From positions 4,526,001 through 4,590,000 of the forward strand of contig NZ_BIFT01000001.1 in assembly GCF_003967575.1 (NCBI RefSeq): a DNA stretch of 64,000 nt. The letters are read 5' to 3'. Below, one piece after another: positions 44,563 to 53,210 of this stretch (position 1 is its first letter; every line of letters begins with the position of its first letter). The notes under the pieces are model-generated. The model was given only the letters and a program-made list of their open reading frames with translations, did not search any database and had not been told where the DNA came from. Source of the stretch: Dictyobacter alpinus. Lineage in GTDB: Bacteria > Chloroflexota > Ktedonobacteria > Ktedonobacterales > Ktedonobacteraceae. A program made the translations under genes and the position numbers.

Positions 44563-44828
44563 GACGCAATGGGCGGTGGGTGTAATGCATTATTTTCAAG
44601 CGCACAACCATGAGAAGAAAACCCATCCATACCCCAACGACCCCCTCCCTCATCACAAGCAAGCCCTGCGCTCCTATTGGGCACGTGCCGCTGCAAAAAA
44701 ATACATGGCACCCAAATAAACGGTAATTTGAGTAAATCTTTATCTTTCCTTGAGGCTAAACCGCTATAGTTACGTACAGAGGCGTACGGACACAGTGATG
44801 AGAGACGCCTTAAGAAGGAAGGGATAAA

Positions 44829-45326
44829 ATGCCGCACAATCGTGGATATCTGCTAGGAAGACTCTTTGTATTGCTTGCACAGCAAGAGGTGCTACAAGAG
44901 CAGCCCGAACATAGTTATCGTCTAGCATCCACCGTACCGCCACAGATTTTGCCAGCCGCACTCGCACTGGCTATCGAACGGGGGAGAGAAGAGCAACTCT
45001 ATCCATTAACACAATTGCTTCCCATTGATGCTTTTAATGGTCCCTTAAATCGTCGTGAGCAGGGCGCCTTCGCGCTCGGTTATCTCCATGAACGCTCAGG
45101 TTTTCCCATGCCTGTAGTAGAAGATGAAGATGATGAACCCGATCTCACCGAACGCTATGAGCTACGTATCGATCCATCTCTAAAGGAATGGATCAAACTT
45201 CATGGTGGAGGCCCCTTTATCCGCGCACTGCTTCGCGCGGAACGCTTAAAGCAATTCCAGGAAAAAACAACTGAATTGGCGCAAGAAGCCTCTCCAAAGG
45301 AAGCTTCCCAGCCATATGAACAATAA
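44829..45326 (+). CDS. orphan Cas8c/Csd1 C-terminal-domain-like (Cas11c-like) protein
   Basis: This is a 165-residue protein. Residues 5-96 resemble the C-terminal part of the type I-C CRISPR protein Csd1/Cas8c. RGYLLGRLFVLLAQQEVLQE corresponds to the YLLGRLFAVLE helix, YRLASTVPPQILPAALALA to the SASATPxxVFPxLL segment, and LNRREQGAFALGYLHERSGF to the EEQGxFALGYYHQR end. In type I-C systems this part is also made separately as the small subunit Cas11c. No cas gene or CRISPR array is in this window. A C-terminal extension (YELRIDPSLKEWIKLHGGGP then FIRALLRAER) looks like a ribbon-helix-helix segment. A GGAAGGGAT ribosome site precedes ATG 44829; the phosphoesterase gene starts 21 nt after the stop. 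Homology is judged by eye from remembered family motifs. Confidence 0.6.
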   Translation: MPHNRGYLLGRLFVLLAQQEVLQEQPEHSYRLASTVPPQILPAALALAIERGREEQLYPLTQLLPIDAFNGPLNRREQGAFALGYLHERSGFPMPVVEDEDDEPDLTERYELRIDPSLKEWIKLHGGGPFIRALLRAERLKQFQEKTTELAQEASPKEASQPYEQ

Positions 45327-45347
45327 AAAAAGAAAGGATCATTGTCG

Positions 45348-46769
45348 ATGCAGCACATAGGTAGATTGTCGCGTCGTGTCTGGCAGATGGGACTGGTCTG
45401 TCTCATTATGGCAACCGGTCTGATGGCGTGTAGCAGTCAGGCGACACCATCCGCGTCCAGCACGCCAACCAGTACTACGGCTACTAGCGATATTCATAAA
45501 ATCAAGCATGTGATTGTCGTCATGCAAGAGAACCGTTCATTCGACTCATACTTTGGCACCTATCCAGGCGCGGACGGTATTCCTATGAAGAATGGTGCCC
45601 CCAGTGTATGTATCAACGATCCAAAGACGAATCAGTGTGTCAAGCCATATCATGATACCCAGGACCTCAATCATGGTGGTCCGCATGGTGAGGCGAATGC
45701 CGCGAATGATATCAACCAGGGAAAGATGGATGGCTTTATCGGGCAGGCAGAAAAAGGGAAAGGGAGCTGTAACACGCCTAATGATCCAGCCTGTAGTGTG
45801 AAGGGTCAAACAGATGTGATGGGCTATCATGATGGTAATGAGATCCCTAATTACTGGTCTTATGCCAAAAACTTTGTGTTGCAGGACCATATGTTTGAGC
45901 CAAACTCATCCTGGAGCCTGCCCTCGCACCTATTTATGGTTTCTGGCTGGTCCGCTTACTGTAGCCGACCAGGCAACGCGTCCAGTTGTACAAATAATAA
46001 CAAGGGACCTGTGACCCTGAAGCAGGCCAATAAATACACGGCGGACTACGCCTGGACTGATCTGACGTATCTTCTGCATAAGGCCAATATTGGCTGGGCT
46101 TATTATGTAGCGCCGGGCACCGAGCCCGATTGTGAGGATAATGCGGCCTCCTGCCAGAGTGTCAAGCAGAAAGCCGCGACACCAGGTATCTGGAATCCAC
46201 TGCCGGACTTTGATACTGTCAAGCAAGATGGTCAGCTGAAAAACGTGCAATCGCTCGACAATTTCTATAGCGCCGCCAAACAAGGGACACTTCCAGCGGT
46301 ATCCTGGATTACGCCTAACGGCAAAAACAGCGAGCATCCACCGGCATTGGTCAGCACTGGTGAGTCCTATGTCACCCAGTTAGTCAACGCCGTCATGAGT
46401 GGTCCAGATTGGGATAGTACCGCCATCTTCCTCTCCTGGGATGACTGGGGTGGTTTCTATGATCACGTCAAGCCGCCAACCGTCGACCAGAATGGTTATG
46501 GCCTGCGTGTACCTGGATTAGTGATCAGCGCCTATGCGCGTCAGGGCTATATCGACCATCAGACTTTGAGCTTCGATGCATATCTGAAATTTATTGAAGA
46601 TGATTTCTTAAATGGCTCACGTCTCGACCCCAAGACCGATGGACGACCAGATCCACGGCCCGATGTACGGGAGAACGCAGCCATACTAGGAAATCTTGTT
46701 AACGATTTTGACTTTAAGCAAGCTCCGCGTAAGCCACTGATGTTATCTACCACTCCCAAAACCAGCTAA
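45348..46769 (+). CDS. PlcC-type phosphoesterase lipoprotein
   Basis: This 473-residue protein has a lipoprotein signal (LVCLIMATGLMAC with Cys acceptor). The catalytic start is IKHVIVVMQENRSFDSYFGT, with DGIPMKNGAPSVCINDP and IFLSWDDWGGFYDHVKPP. This is the phosphoesterase family of bacterial phospholipase C and AcpA acid phosphatase (alkaline-phosphatase-like superfamily). It likely removes phosphate from phospholipids or other esters outside the cell. Start at ATG 45348 with AGGA nine bases upstream; the in-frame TTG 45342 is less likely. It lies 21 nt after the Cas11c-like gene. Confidence 0.92.
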   Translation: MQHIGRLSRRVWQMGLVCLIMATGLMACSSQATPSASSTPTSTTATSDIHKIKHVIVVMQENRSFDSYFGTYPGADGIPMKNGAPSVCINDPKTNQCVKPYHDTQDLNHGGPHGEANAANDINQGKMDGFIGQAEKGKGSCNTPNDPACSVKGQTDVMGYHDGNEIPNYWSYAKNFVLQDHMFEPNSSWSLPSHLFMVSGWSAYCSRPGNASSCTNNNKGPVTLKQANKYTADYAWTDLTYLLHKANIGWAYYVAPGTEPDCEDNAASCQSVKQKAATPGIWNPLPDFDTVKQDGQLKNVQSLDNFYSAAKQGTLPAVSWITPNGKNSEHPPALVSTGESYVTQLVNAVMSGPDWDSTAIFLSWDDWGGFYDHVKPPTVDQNGYGLRVPGLVISAYARQGYIDHQTLSFDAYLKFIEDDFLNGSRLDPKTDGRPDPRPDVRENAAILGNLVNDFDFKQAPRKPLMLSTTPKTS

Positions 46770-46824
46770 GCAGAGACACGTTTCAACCCGAGTTTTAAGG
46801 GGCAAATTGAACTGTAGATGAAAT

Positions 46825-46854
46825 GACCCATCGTCACATGTAGGATGATGGGTC
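46825..46854. terminator. terminator hairpin between convergent genes
   Basis: GACCCATC (46825-46832) pairs with GATGGGTC (46847-46854). It lies between the stop codons of the phosphoesterase and the convergent DUF2252 gene and can serve both. Confidence 0.6.
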
Positions 46855-46896
46855 TGCATTTTCGCTTAAGCAAACGCTTTGGCCCGATTATGCCTC

Positions 46897-48288
46897 TTAT
46901 GTGGCCGAAGCTTCAGCTATTGCATCTTCATTCTGTTCAACCGGAATACGACCAGCCTTTGCCGCCTTGGTGAGCGCTGTATGATCACTATCAACCTGTT
47001 TGGCATAGAGAAAGGCAAAATCTGTAACCGCGTTGTCAAACACATCATTTTTGCCGAGATAGCCACAGATGTGGGCCGGATCACCTGAGCGTGCATGCGC
47101 GCGTGCCAGGGCCCATCCGCATAAGCCCACGTAGGTGATAAAGTCACCTTTCTGCATATGTTCAATACGTGGAGAGCTCGACATATCACGTAGTTGCCGA
47201 ACATAGAAGGTACGCGCTTCACTACTTGCCCATCCTAGAAAGATATCGCTGGACCCCTGAATAAGCTGTTGTCCAGCGACCACGCGTTGGGCATGATTAT
47301 TGTAACGGCTGGATTCGAGGTAAGGTTCCAGTACTGATGCCTGAGCTTCCTTGATTTGCAAAAAGAGCGGATCCGTGTCATCAACCCCTAATAATAAGGC
47401 AATATAGCAACGTGTCCCGACGCTGCCAACCCCTACTACCTTTAATGCATAATCCACCAGACGATAACGACTGAGCAGGATTTTTCGATCATCGGCCAGC
47501 GAGGTCGTATAGTTTTGCATGATCTCGTCAAGTTGATGAATGACTTTTTTGCCGGTCTGCCGCATCGTATAGGGAGGCTCATCCTTGATACAATAGTGTC
47601 CGCGTATCTCTTCAGTAAGTTTGGGGAAAATTTGTGTGCTTGTGCGCTGCCGTGCTTTGCTCAGTTCTTTCCCCATATAGGTCTGCGCCCTTGGATGCAT
47701 ACGCTTGAGCGTTTGCTCGACCCGTATTTGTGTATACCACATATCCAGGGGATGCATAAAAGCATAGGTCCACAAATGTTCTCGGTATGCCTGTATACTC
47801 TGCAGCGTCGCATGCCTGACAATCTCCTCAGAAAGGCCGAGTGATTGACCGGCGACAACCACGCTGGTGGCGAGCCTTTTAATATCCCACTCCCACGGAC
47901 CAGGCAGCGTTTCATCAAAATCATTCACATCAAACACCTGGCGCCGTTCCGGTGTGGCATAGGTGCCAAAGTTAGAGAGGTGCGCATCGCCACATAATTG
48001 TACTTGAATGCCAGTATAAGGGGTAGTAGAGAGATCAAGGGCCATAATGAGTGCCGAGCCACGCAAAAATGCGAATGGTGAGAGGAGCATCCGACTATAT
48101 TGAATCGGAATAAGAGACTCCAGGCGAGAACTATTGGATTGCTCAAGCACAACGACAGGATCAGGTCGTTCAGGTGCCGGCTTCCATTCCGCATGGCTTG
48201 TACGTGGAACACGCTGCCGCAGAGCTTTTCCCTCGGCAAGACGCTCCTCCAGAGAGGGAGCATCCTTTGCTTTAAATACCACACTCAT
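46897..48288 (-). CDS. DUF2252 protein (kinase-like fold)
   Basis: This 463-residue protein carries the DUF2252 signature: LLSPFAFLRGSALIMALDLS, VQLCGDAHLSNFGTYATPER and FDVNDFDETLPGPWEWDIKR. The GDxHxxNF and NDFD motifs match the catalytic and metal loops of aminoglycoside-kinase-like proteins, so it is probably a small-molecule kinase. No substrate is established for the family. It is monocistronic. The 379-bp region upstream (48289-48667), shared with the divergent GH gene, shows no further gene. Confidence 0.9.
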   Translation of the reverse strand: MSVVFKAKDAPSLEERLAEGKALRQRVPRTSHAEWKPAPERPDPVVVLEQSNSSRLESLIPIQYSRMLLSPFAFLRGSALIMALDLSTTPYTGIQVQLCGDAHLSNFGTYATPERRQVFDVNDFDETLPGPWEWDIKRLATSVVVAGQSLGLSEEIVRHATLQSIQAYREHLWTYAFMHPLDMWYTQIRVEQTLKRMHPRAQTYMGKELSKARQRTSTQIFPKLTEEIRGHYCIKDEPPYTMRQTGKKVIHQLDEIMQNYTTSLADDRKILLSRYRLVDYALKVVGVGSVGTRCYIALLLGVDDTDPLFLQIKEAQASVLEPYLESSRYNNHAQRVVAGQQLIQGSSDIFLGWASSEARTFYVRQLRDMSSSPRIEHMQKGDFITYVGLCGWALARAHARSGDPAHICGYLGKNDVFDNAVTDFAFLYAKQVDSDHTALTKAAKAGRIPVEQNEDAIAEASAT

Positions 48289-48667
48289 AATTTTGTCCTT
48301 TCTTTGCCCATCATTGATCGCATCTTAAAAGTTTCTCGCCTACATACCTGTGTAACAAGCAAATCATTGCGACAATGCTCCTTCTTATAGCCTGGCAAGC
48401 TATCAATACTATGTCATATCCAGATTATACTCTTCCATTCTGCTTTTTATCGTATGTCCTATACCACAGAGAAGGCGAAGAGTGAGGTGCATTAGCTTAT
48501 ACCTGCTTCTCTTTTTGTAGGCGAGGGCATAAACTGAATAAAAACCGAAGAGAAAACTACTCAAGATCTCGATCTGCTTATGCTAGACTGAAAAACGAGA
48601 TAGCTGATATTTTTATCTCTTATTGCTACAAAGTTGTATATTTTCTCTCCAGGAAGGGGAACGTGTC

Positions 48668-50269
48668 ATGGCAAGGAAGTTCGCAGGCCACTTGTCATCC
48701 TATGATCGCGTTGGGGGGATCTGCTGTACAGTATTGCTGTGCCTGCTGGTCTCTCTTATCGCGATCGCTTTACCGCAAAGTGGCTCACAGTTTAGCGCGC
48801 ATGCCGCCGCATCGGCAGGCACGGCTCAAGTTACGGTCAACACGGCGCAGTCCGCAGGCAAATTGACGGATATAAGCCGAGGCCTCAATACGGCGGTCTG
48901 GGATGGCAATCTGCTTGATAGCGCCGCTGCTAAGGCGATTAAAAATACCAACGTACAGGTTTTACGTTATCCAGGTGGTTCAACCTCAGATGTTTATCAC
49001 TGGCAGTCCAATAACACTGTGCCGAACCAGGGCTATGCTAATCCTGCCAATACCTTTGATGCCTTTATGAAGGTTGTGCAGAAAACCGGTACGCAGCCGG
49101 TGATTACGGCCAACTATGGTTCGGGTACTCCTGAAGAGGCGGCCGCATGGGTACAATATGCCAATAAAGGCGGCCATGGCTACAATGGACCGGTCCCGAC
49201 CTATAGCGGAGCCTCTACAAGTGGGCATCGCTATGGTGTTAAGTATTGGGAAATCGGCAATGAGCTGTATGGCAATGGCACCTATGGGGCGACATGGGAA
49301 TATGATACGCATGCCATGGGGCCCGCAACCTATGCCAGTAATGTTGTGGCCTATAGTCAGGCCATGAAAGCTGTCGATGCCGGTATTCACGTTGGTGCGG
49401 TGCTTACGGCCCCCGGCAACTGGCCGGATGGTCAGGTGAGCGCATCATCACCACAGCCATGGAATGATACCGTATTGCCAGCAGTCTGTCCTTCAGTCGA
49501 TTTTGTGGTGGCCCACTGGTATCCACAGGGTCCGGGCGCGGAAACCGATGCAGGATTGCTGTCCAGCACCAGTCAGATCGCGAGCATGACCGCAACGCTG
49601 CGTGCCCAAATCAATCAGTATTGTGGCTCACGTGCCAGCCATATCCAGATTATGGTCACAGAAACAAATTCGGTCTCTTATAATCCAGGCAAGCAAACGG
49701 TTGGACTGGTCAATGCCTTGTTCCTCGCGGACAATTACATGAGCTGGCTGGAAAATGGGGTTGCTAACGTTGATTGGTGGGATTTGCATAATAGTGCAAG
49801 TGGTGGCAACAACAATAGTGCAGCTCTCTATGGCGATGCTCAAGATGGTGATTATGGTGTTCTATCCAATGGAACCTGTATCAGCGCCACTTCAAATATC
49901 TGTGAGCCGGCGGCCAATACGCCTTTTCCTGCATATTATGGCTTACAGATGCTGAGCAAGTTGGGCAGGCCAGGTGATACCATGGTCTCCGCCTCTTCAA
50001 ATCAGAGCCTGGTCGCTGTACATGCGGTCAAGCAGCGTGGTGGCAAACTGGCCATATTACTGATCAACAAAGATCCAGCGAACAGTTATACCGTCTCTCT
50101 AGCGTTCAATGGTTATCATGTTTCTAAACATGCCACCATCTATACCTACGGTCAACAGAGTAGTGCCATTACCTCTCAGTCAGGATCAGCGTCCAGTGTC
50201 ACGCTTGCTCCATATTCGCTGACGACGGTCGTATTACACTCTGGTGATGACGATGCTTCTACACATTAA
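48668..50269 (+). CDS. secreted arabinofuranosidase-like glycoside hydrolase (clan GH-A)
   Basis: This 533-residue protein has a signal peptide (CTVLLCLLVSLIAIALP). The barrel shows LRYPGGSTSDVYHWQ, YWEIGNELYGNGTYG (acid/base Glu in GNE) and QIMVTETNSVSYNP (nucleophile Glu), as in GH51-type alpha-L-arabinofuranosidases. A C-terminal beta-sandwich (about 450-533) follows. It should release arabinose from plant polysaccharides. Both catalytic glutamates are intact, unlike in the related protein at 34800-36389. Start ATG 48668 begins the signal peptide; the open frame starts 15 codons earlier. Confidence 0.82.
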   Translation: MARKFAGHLSSYDRVGGICCTVLLCLLVSLIAIALPQSGSQFSAHAAASAGTAQVTVNTAQSAGKLTDISRGLNTAVWDGNLLDSAAAKAIKNTNVQVLRYPGGSTSDVYHWQSNNTVPNQGYANPANTFDAFMKVVQKTGTQPVITANYGSGTPEEAAAWVQYANKGGHGYNGPVPTYSGASTSGHRYGVKYWEIGNELYGNGTYGATWEYDTHAMGPATYASNVVAYSQAMKAVDAGIHVGAVLTAPGNWPDGQVSASSPQPWNDTVLPAVCPSVDFVVAHWYPQGPGAETDAGLLSSTSQIASMTATLRAQINQYCGSRASHIQIMVTETNSVSYNPGKQTVGLVNALFLADNYMSWLENGVANVDWWDLHNSASGGNNNSAALYGDAQDGDYGVLSNGTCISATSNICEPAANTPFPAYYGLQMLSKLGRPGDTMVSASSNQSLVAVHAVKQRGGKLAILLINKDPANSYTVSLAFNGYHVSKHATIYTYGQQSSAITSQSGSASSVTLAPYSLTTVVLHSGDDDASTH

Positions 50270-50314
50270 ATAGGATAACTTACGTTACTGAACGTTACTG
50301 ATAATAGGTGAGAA

Positions 50315-50359
50315 GAGCCATGCTGCGGTTGTAGTTGCTTTACAACCATAGCATGGCTC
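50315..50359. terminator. terminator between convergent genes
   Basis: GAGCCATGCT (50315-50324) pairs with AGCATGGCTC (50350-50359), with an inner GGTTGTA/TACAACC stem. A pyrimidine-rich run follows on the plus strand. It separates the GH gene from the convergent monooxygenase. Confidence 0.75.
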
Positions 50360-50368
50360 GCTTTCTTT

Positions 50369-52039
50369 CTATTCGCCTTCTCCTGTGCTTGCTAACTGAG
50401 AGCTCGATGCGCGCCGACTATCAATGCCAGGCTGTGGGACCTCTTTGTTGAATATTCTGTCGAGATACGCTTCCAGGCGGGCGCTATCTTCAGCGCTGCC
50501 ACGATAGGCGATATGGCCGTCTGGCCGGACCAGGAACAGGGCCGGGGTGTTGGCCTCATAGCGTTGATGCAGGCGGCGGTTGCCAGCCTCCACAATATGC
50601 ACATGGATCGGGGCGGCGTAGGTGCTAACAAGTTTGCATACTTTGCTGGCTATCTCTTGCAGATTGCTAGATGCCGTGCCAGGGTCGCTGCCCGCGAAGA
50701 GGAGCAGGTGATGATCTAGTCCACCAAGCGTGCTAAAGATACTTTTTCCTGTGTCCGGTCCGATCTCATAGATGCCATAAGGGGCGCGGTCACCAGCCTG
50801 CACGCGTTTTTTTTCGGGTGCTGCCGACTGCATGACGGCTGAACTACTACGGTAGCTGGTCCAGAGCTGAGAGAGGAGCCAGAACGCCCGTTGCCTGAGT
50901 GCTGGCACACTTGACACGAAGCGGAAAAGGCGGGGTAGCCCGGATACCTTGAGTTGCTGTACAAGTGGTTGGGACATGGTCATCAATTCAAAGCCTTTGT
51001 CTGAACCATTCAAGATGGCACGGGCGAAAGGCATGCGTTCATCCTCGTAGGAGTCGAGCAGTGTTGTCTGGGCTTGTCCTTTGATGACCAATGCCAGTTT
51101 CCAGGCCAGATTATAGGCATCGCCAATACCTGTGTTCATTCCCTGTCCCCCCGCAGGACTATGAATGTGGGCCGCATCGCCAACCAGGAAGACGTTGCCG
51201 ACGCGGAAGCGTTTGCTCATCCGATGGTGGATACGGTACACAGAGATCCAGTGTGCTCGCTTGATCGTAATATAGGGACCTCGGTAGGTATTGATGACCT
51301 GTTGAATCTCATCGGGGGTGAGGGTCTCCCTGTTTGTAAACTCCAGGGGAAGTGTGCTCACCACGCGGAAGCGTCGCTCTCCATGCATGGGAAAGAAGGC
51401 GAGGAAACCCAACTTTGTGAAGCCAATGGAGAGTTGGTCCTTATTCAAATCTCCTTCCAGCTCTAAGTCCGCCAGAAACAGTGCCTGTTTGTAGCTTTCC
51501 CCCTCAAAACCCAGAGAGAGCGCGTGCCGCACAGGACTATGTGCGCCGTCCGCGCCAACGATCCAGCCCGCCTCGATGATTTCCTCGCTACCATTGGTCT
51601 GACGAACGGTGGCTCGTATGCCATTTGATGTCTGTTCCAGGTTTAGTAGTTCGGTGTTCCACTCAACCCTGACTGTGGTTTTCTCTAGATTACGCTGCAG
51701 CAGATGTTCGGTCTGGTCCTGAGTATAGATCAAGGCAAAAGGATAAGGCGTACGCTCCTCCTCGCCCTGGAAAGAGAGTTTTCCAAAACGCTTGCCCCTG
51801 GCAAGGAGCTCGGCCGCTCTGAGTTTTTGCCCCTCATTAATTGCCTGCTCGGCCAGCCCCAGTTTGTCCAGTAGTTCCAGGATTCTGGCATGCATCACCA
51901 GCGCACGTGTCTCCTCGGTGGGGCCAGCCCTTTTATCTAGAATTCTAACGTTTATGTTGTGGTAGGCCAGCAGGTTCGCCATCGTCAGGCCTGTGGGTCC
52001 TGCGCCAACCACAAGCACATCGGTTGTAGATGCCATCAT
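50369..52039 (-). CDS. FAD-dependent aromatic monooxygenase
   Basis: This 556-residue protein belongs to the PHBH-like flavoprotein hydroxylases. It has the dinucleotide-binding GAGPTGLTMANLLA, VGADGAHSPVRHAL (DG motif), and GDAAHIHSPAGGQGMNTG followed by IGDAYNLAWKL (GD motif binding FAD ribityl). A C-terminal thioredoxin-like domain (about 430-556) is typical of the phenol-hydroxylase/MhpA branch. It hydroxylates an aromatic or polyketide substrate using NAD(P)H and O2. The start at ATG 52039 lies one base after the TetR stop codon, so it is co-transcribed and coupled with its regulator. Confidence 0.92.
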   Translation of the reverse strand: MMASTTDVLVVGAGPTGLTMANLLAYHNINVRILDKRAGPTEETRALVMHARILELLDKLGLAEQAINEGQKLRAAELLARGKRFGKLSFQGEEERTPYPFALIYTQDQTEHLLQRNLEKTTVRVEWNTELLNLEQTSNGIRATVRQTNGSEEIIEAGWIVGADGAHSPVRHALSLGFEGESYKQALFLADLELEGDLNKDQLSIGFTKLGFLAFFPMHGERRFRVVSTLPLEFTNRETLTPDEIQQVINTYRGPYITIKRAHWISVYRIHHRMSKRFRVGNVFLVGDAAHIHSPAGGQGMNTGIGDAYNLAWKLALVIKGQAQTTLLDSYEDERMPFARAILNGSDKGFELMTMSQPLVQQLKVSGLPRLFRFVSSVPALRQRAFWLLSQLWTSYRSSSAVMQSAAPEKKRVQAGDRAPYGIYEIGPDTGKSIFSTLGGLDHHLLLFAGSDPGTASSNLQEIASKVCKLVSTYAAPIHVHIVEAGNRRLHQRYEANTPALFLVRPDGHIAYRGSAEDSARLEAYLDRIFNKEVPQPGIDSRRASSSQLASTGEGE

Positions 52040-52040
52040 G

Positions 52041-52706
52041 TTATTCTGCCTTTCTGGTACTTTCATCTGCCGCAATTGCCTTTATATACAGGTCTACTAT
52101 CTGCCGGAGTTTCTGCTCCTCGGGTGGCTGTGGCTGGCTCAAAGGTCGTAACAGGCCATCGAGCAAGGGATAGCTGAATAGCGGTCCTAAATACATACGC
52201 GTCATGACTTCTTTATCACCAGGAACCGTCAGACCACGATCCTGTGCTCGCTGGATCACGTCTCCAATCTCTTTGAGAGCCAGTTCAGGAATCGTAGAGC
52301 GCACTACCTCGATAAGCTGGGGGAAGCGGTGCGAATCGGCGATGATTGTACGCATCAGGGCCAGGTATGTTGGATTCATGGTGGCCGCGATAATCCTTTT
52401 CGCTAGCATGACAAGTGCCTCATGCAGTTCTTCAACCGTATCTGGACGTATGCTCCGTATGAAAGCAAGCACACGTGTCTCTGGTTGCTCAAGCGTCAGT
52501 CCACGTATCGCATCGACAAAAAGTTCCTCTTTACTCGGATAATAAGCGTAAAGCGTGCGCTTGGAGACACCAGCCTCGCGGGCCAGTGTGTCTGTGCTTA
52601 CGGCCGAGAAGCCCTCGCGCAAAAAGACGCGCTGAGCGCCCGCCAGTACCTGCTCACGCTTTGCCCGTGACCGAGCATCCTCCTCCTTTAATTCCATCTC
52701 CATCAT
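52041..52706 (-). CDS. TetR-family regulator of the monooxygenase operon
   Basis: This 221-residue protein has the helix-turn-helix AQRVFLREGFSAVSTDTLAR then EAGVSKRTLYAYYPSKEELF. The C-terminal domain resembles the AefR-like branch. AAGGTG precedes ATG 52706; the longer frame begins inside the likely promoter. It is the first gene of a two-gene unit with the FAD monooxygenase. A partial palindrome overlapping its promoter suggests autoregulation. Confidence 0.9.
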   Translation of the reverse strand: MMEMELKEEDARSRAKREQVLAGAQRVFLREGFSAVSTDTLAREAGVSKRTLYAYYPSKEELFVDAIRGLTLEQPETRVLAFIRSIRPDTVEELHEALVMLAKRIIAATMNPTYLALMRTIIADSHRFPQLIEVVRSTIPELALKEIGDVIQRAQDRGLTVPGDKEVMTRMYLGPLFSYPLLDGLLRPLSQPQPPEEQKLRQIVDLYIKAIAADESTRKAE

Positions 52707-52725
52707 TACACCTTCTAAGTAAACT

Positions 52726-52739
52726 AAACCGTACCGTTT
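52726..52739. promoter_or_regulatory. probable TetR operator
   Basis: AAAC-C-GTAC-C-GTTT is a 14-bp palindrome with two symmetrical mismatches, 20 bp upstream of the TetR start codon. Position and form suit autoregulation of the TetR-monooxygenase unit. Confidence 0.5.
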
Positions 52740-52840
52740 CATATAAAGATAATAGCATGGAAAGAACAGAATAGTCAAGGGTTTCGCCGCCTCTGGATAT
52801 CATTCATTTTTTCACAAAGCCATGCGTCCCATGAAAAACA

Positions 52841-53112
52841 CCACGTAGATGCGACCCTCAGCGGTCGCTTGCCACCCGCCGCAGCGTGGTGGCCCAGTAT
52901 CTGGCCGGTTTGGCTCCCCCACCGTCGTTACCTTGCCCTGAGAGGGAGCCCCTGCGATAACGCCGGGTGGTTCTGCAAGGTGCGATCAGAGGAATGTCCC
53001 GTTTGGGCACCGCGTGAGCTAACGAGTCAGAGGAGGGCAGCGAAATCGCGGGGAGACTGGGCCACCACACTGCGGCGGGTGCAAACGACTGCTGAGAGTC
53101 GTAACTACGTGG
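52841..53112. mobile_element. 272-bp non-coding element with 57-bp inverted repeats and IS605-like end hairpins
   Basis: Left arm 52841-52898 and right arm 53056-53112 are about 88% complementary. Each arm carries its own subterminal hairpin: GCGACC-CTCAGC-GGTCGC (52851-52868) and ACGACT-GCTGAG-AGTCGT (53085-53102). The core can form interleaved 7-bp pairings, GGCTCCC/GGGAGCC (52912/52944) with ACCTTGC/GCAAGGT (52930/52975), that is, a pseudoknot. There is no reading frame of note. Subterminal hairpins are typical of IS200/IS605 ends, so this may be a non-autonomous derivative or the relic of its guide-RNA region. Confidence 0.6.
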
Positions 53113-53164
53113 ACGTGATCATAATAAGGGAAGGGATCCTCTCTTCATATTCATAGATGTGTTT

Positions 53165-53200
53165 GCCCCTTGCATCCCCGCTTTCCCATCAAAGGATGTC
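53165..53200 (+). repeat. fragment of the 93-bp GC-rich repeat family
   Basis: GCCCCTTGCATCCCCGCTTT followed by CCCATCAAAGGATGTC matches the tail of the copy at 29138-29290. It ends 11 bp before the hutI stop codon. Confidence 0.7.
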
Positions 53201-53210
53201 TAACCGATTA

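Noticed and set aside
44513..46896. CRISPR array or cas operon around the Csd1-like gene
   Set aside because: No direct repeats with regular spacers and no cas3, cas5, cas7, cas1 or cas2-like gene occur near it or elsewhere in the window.
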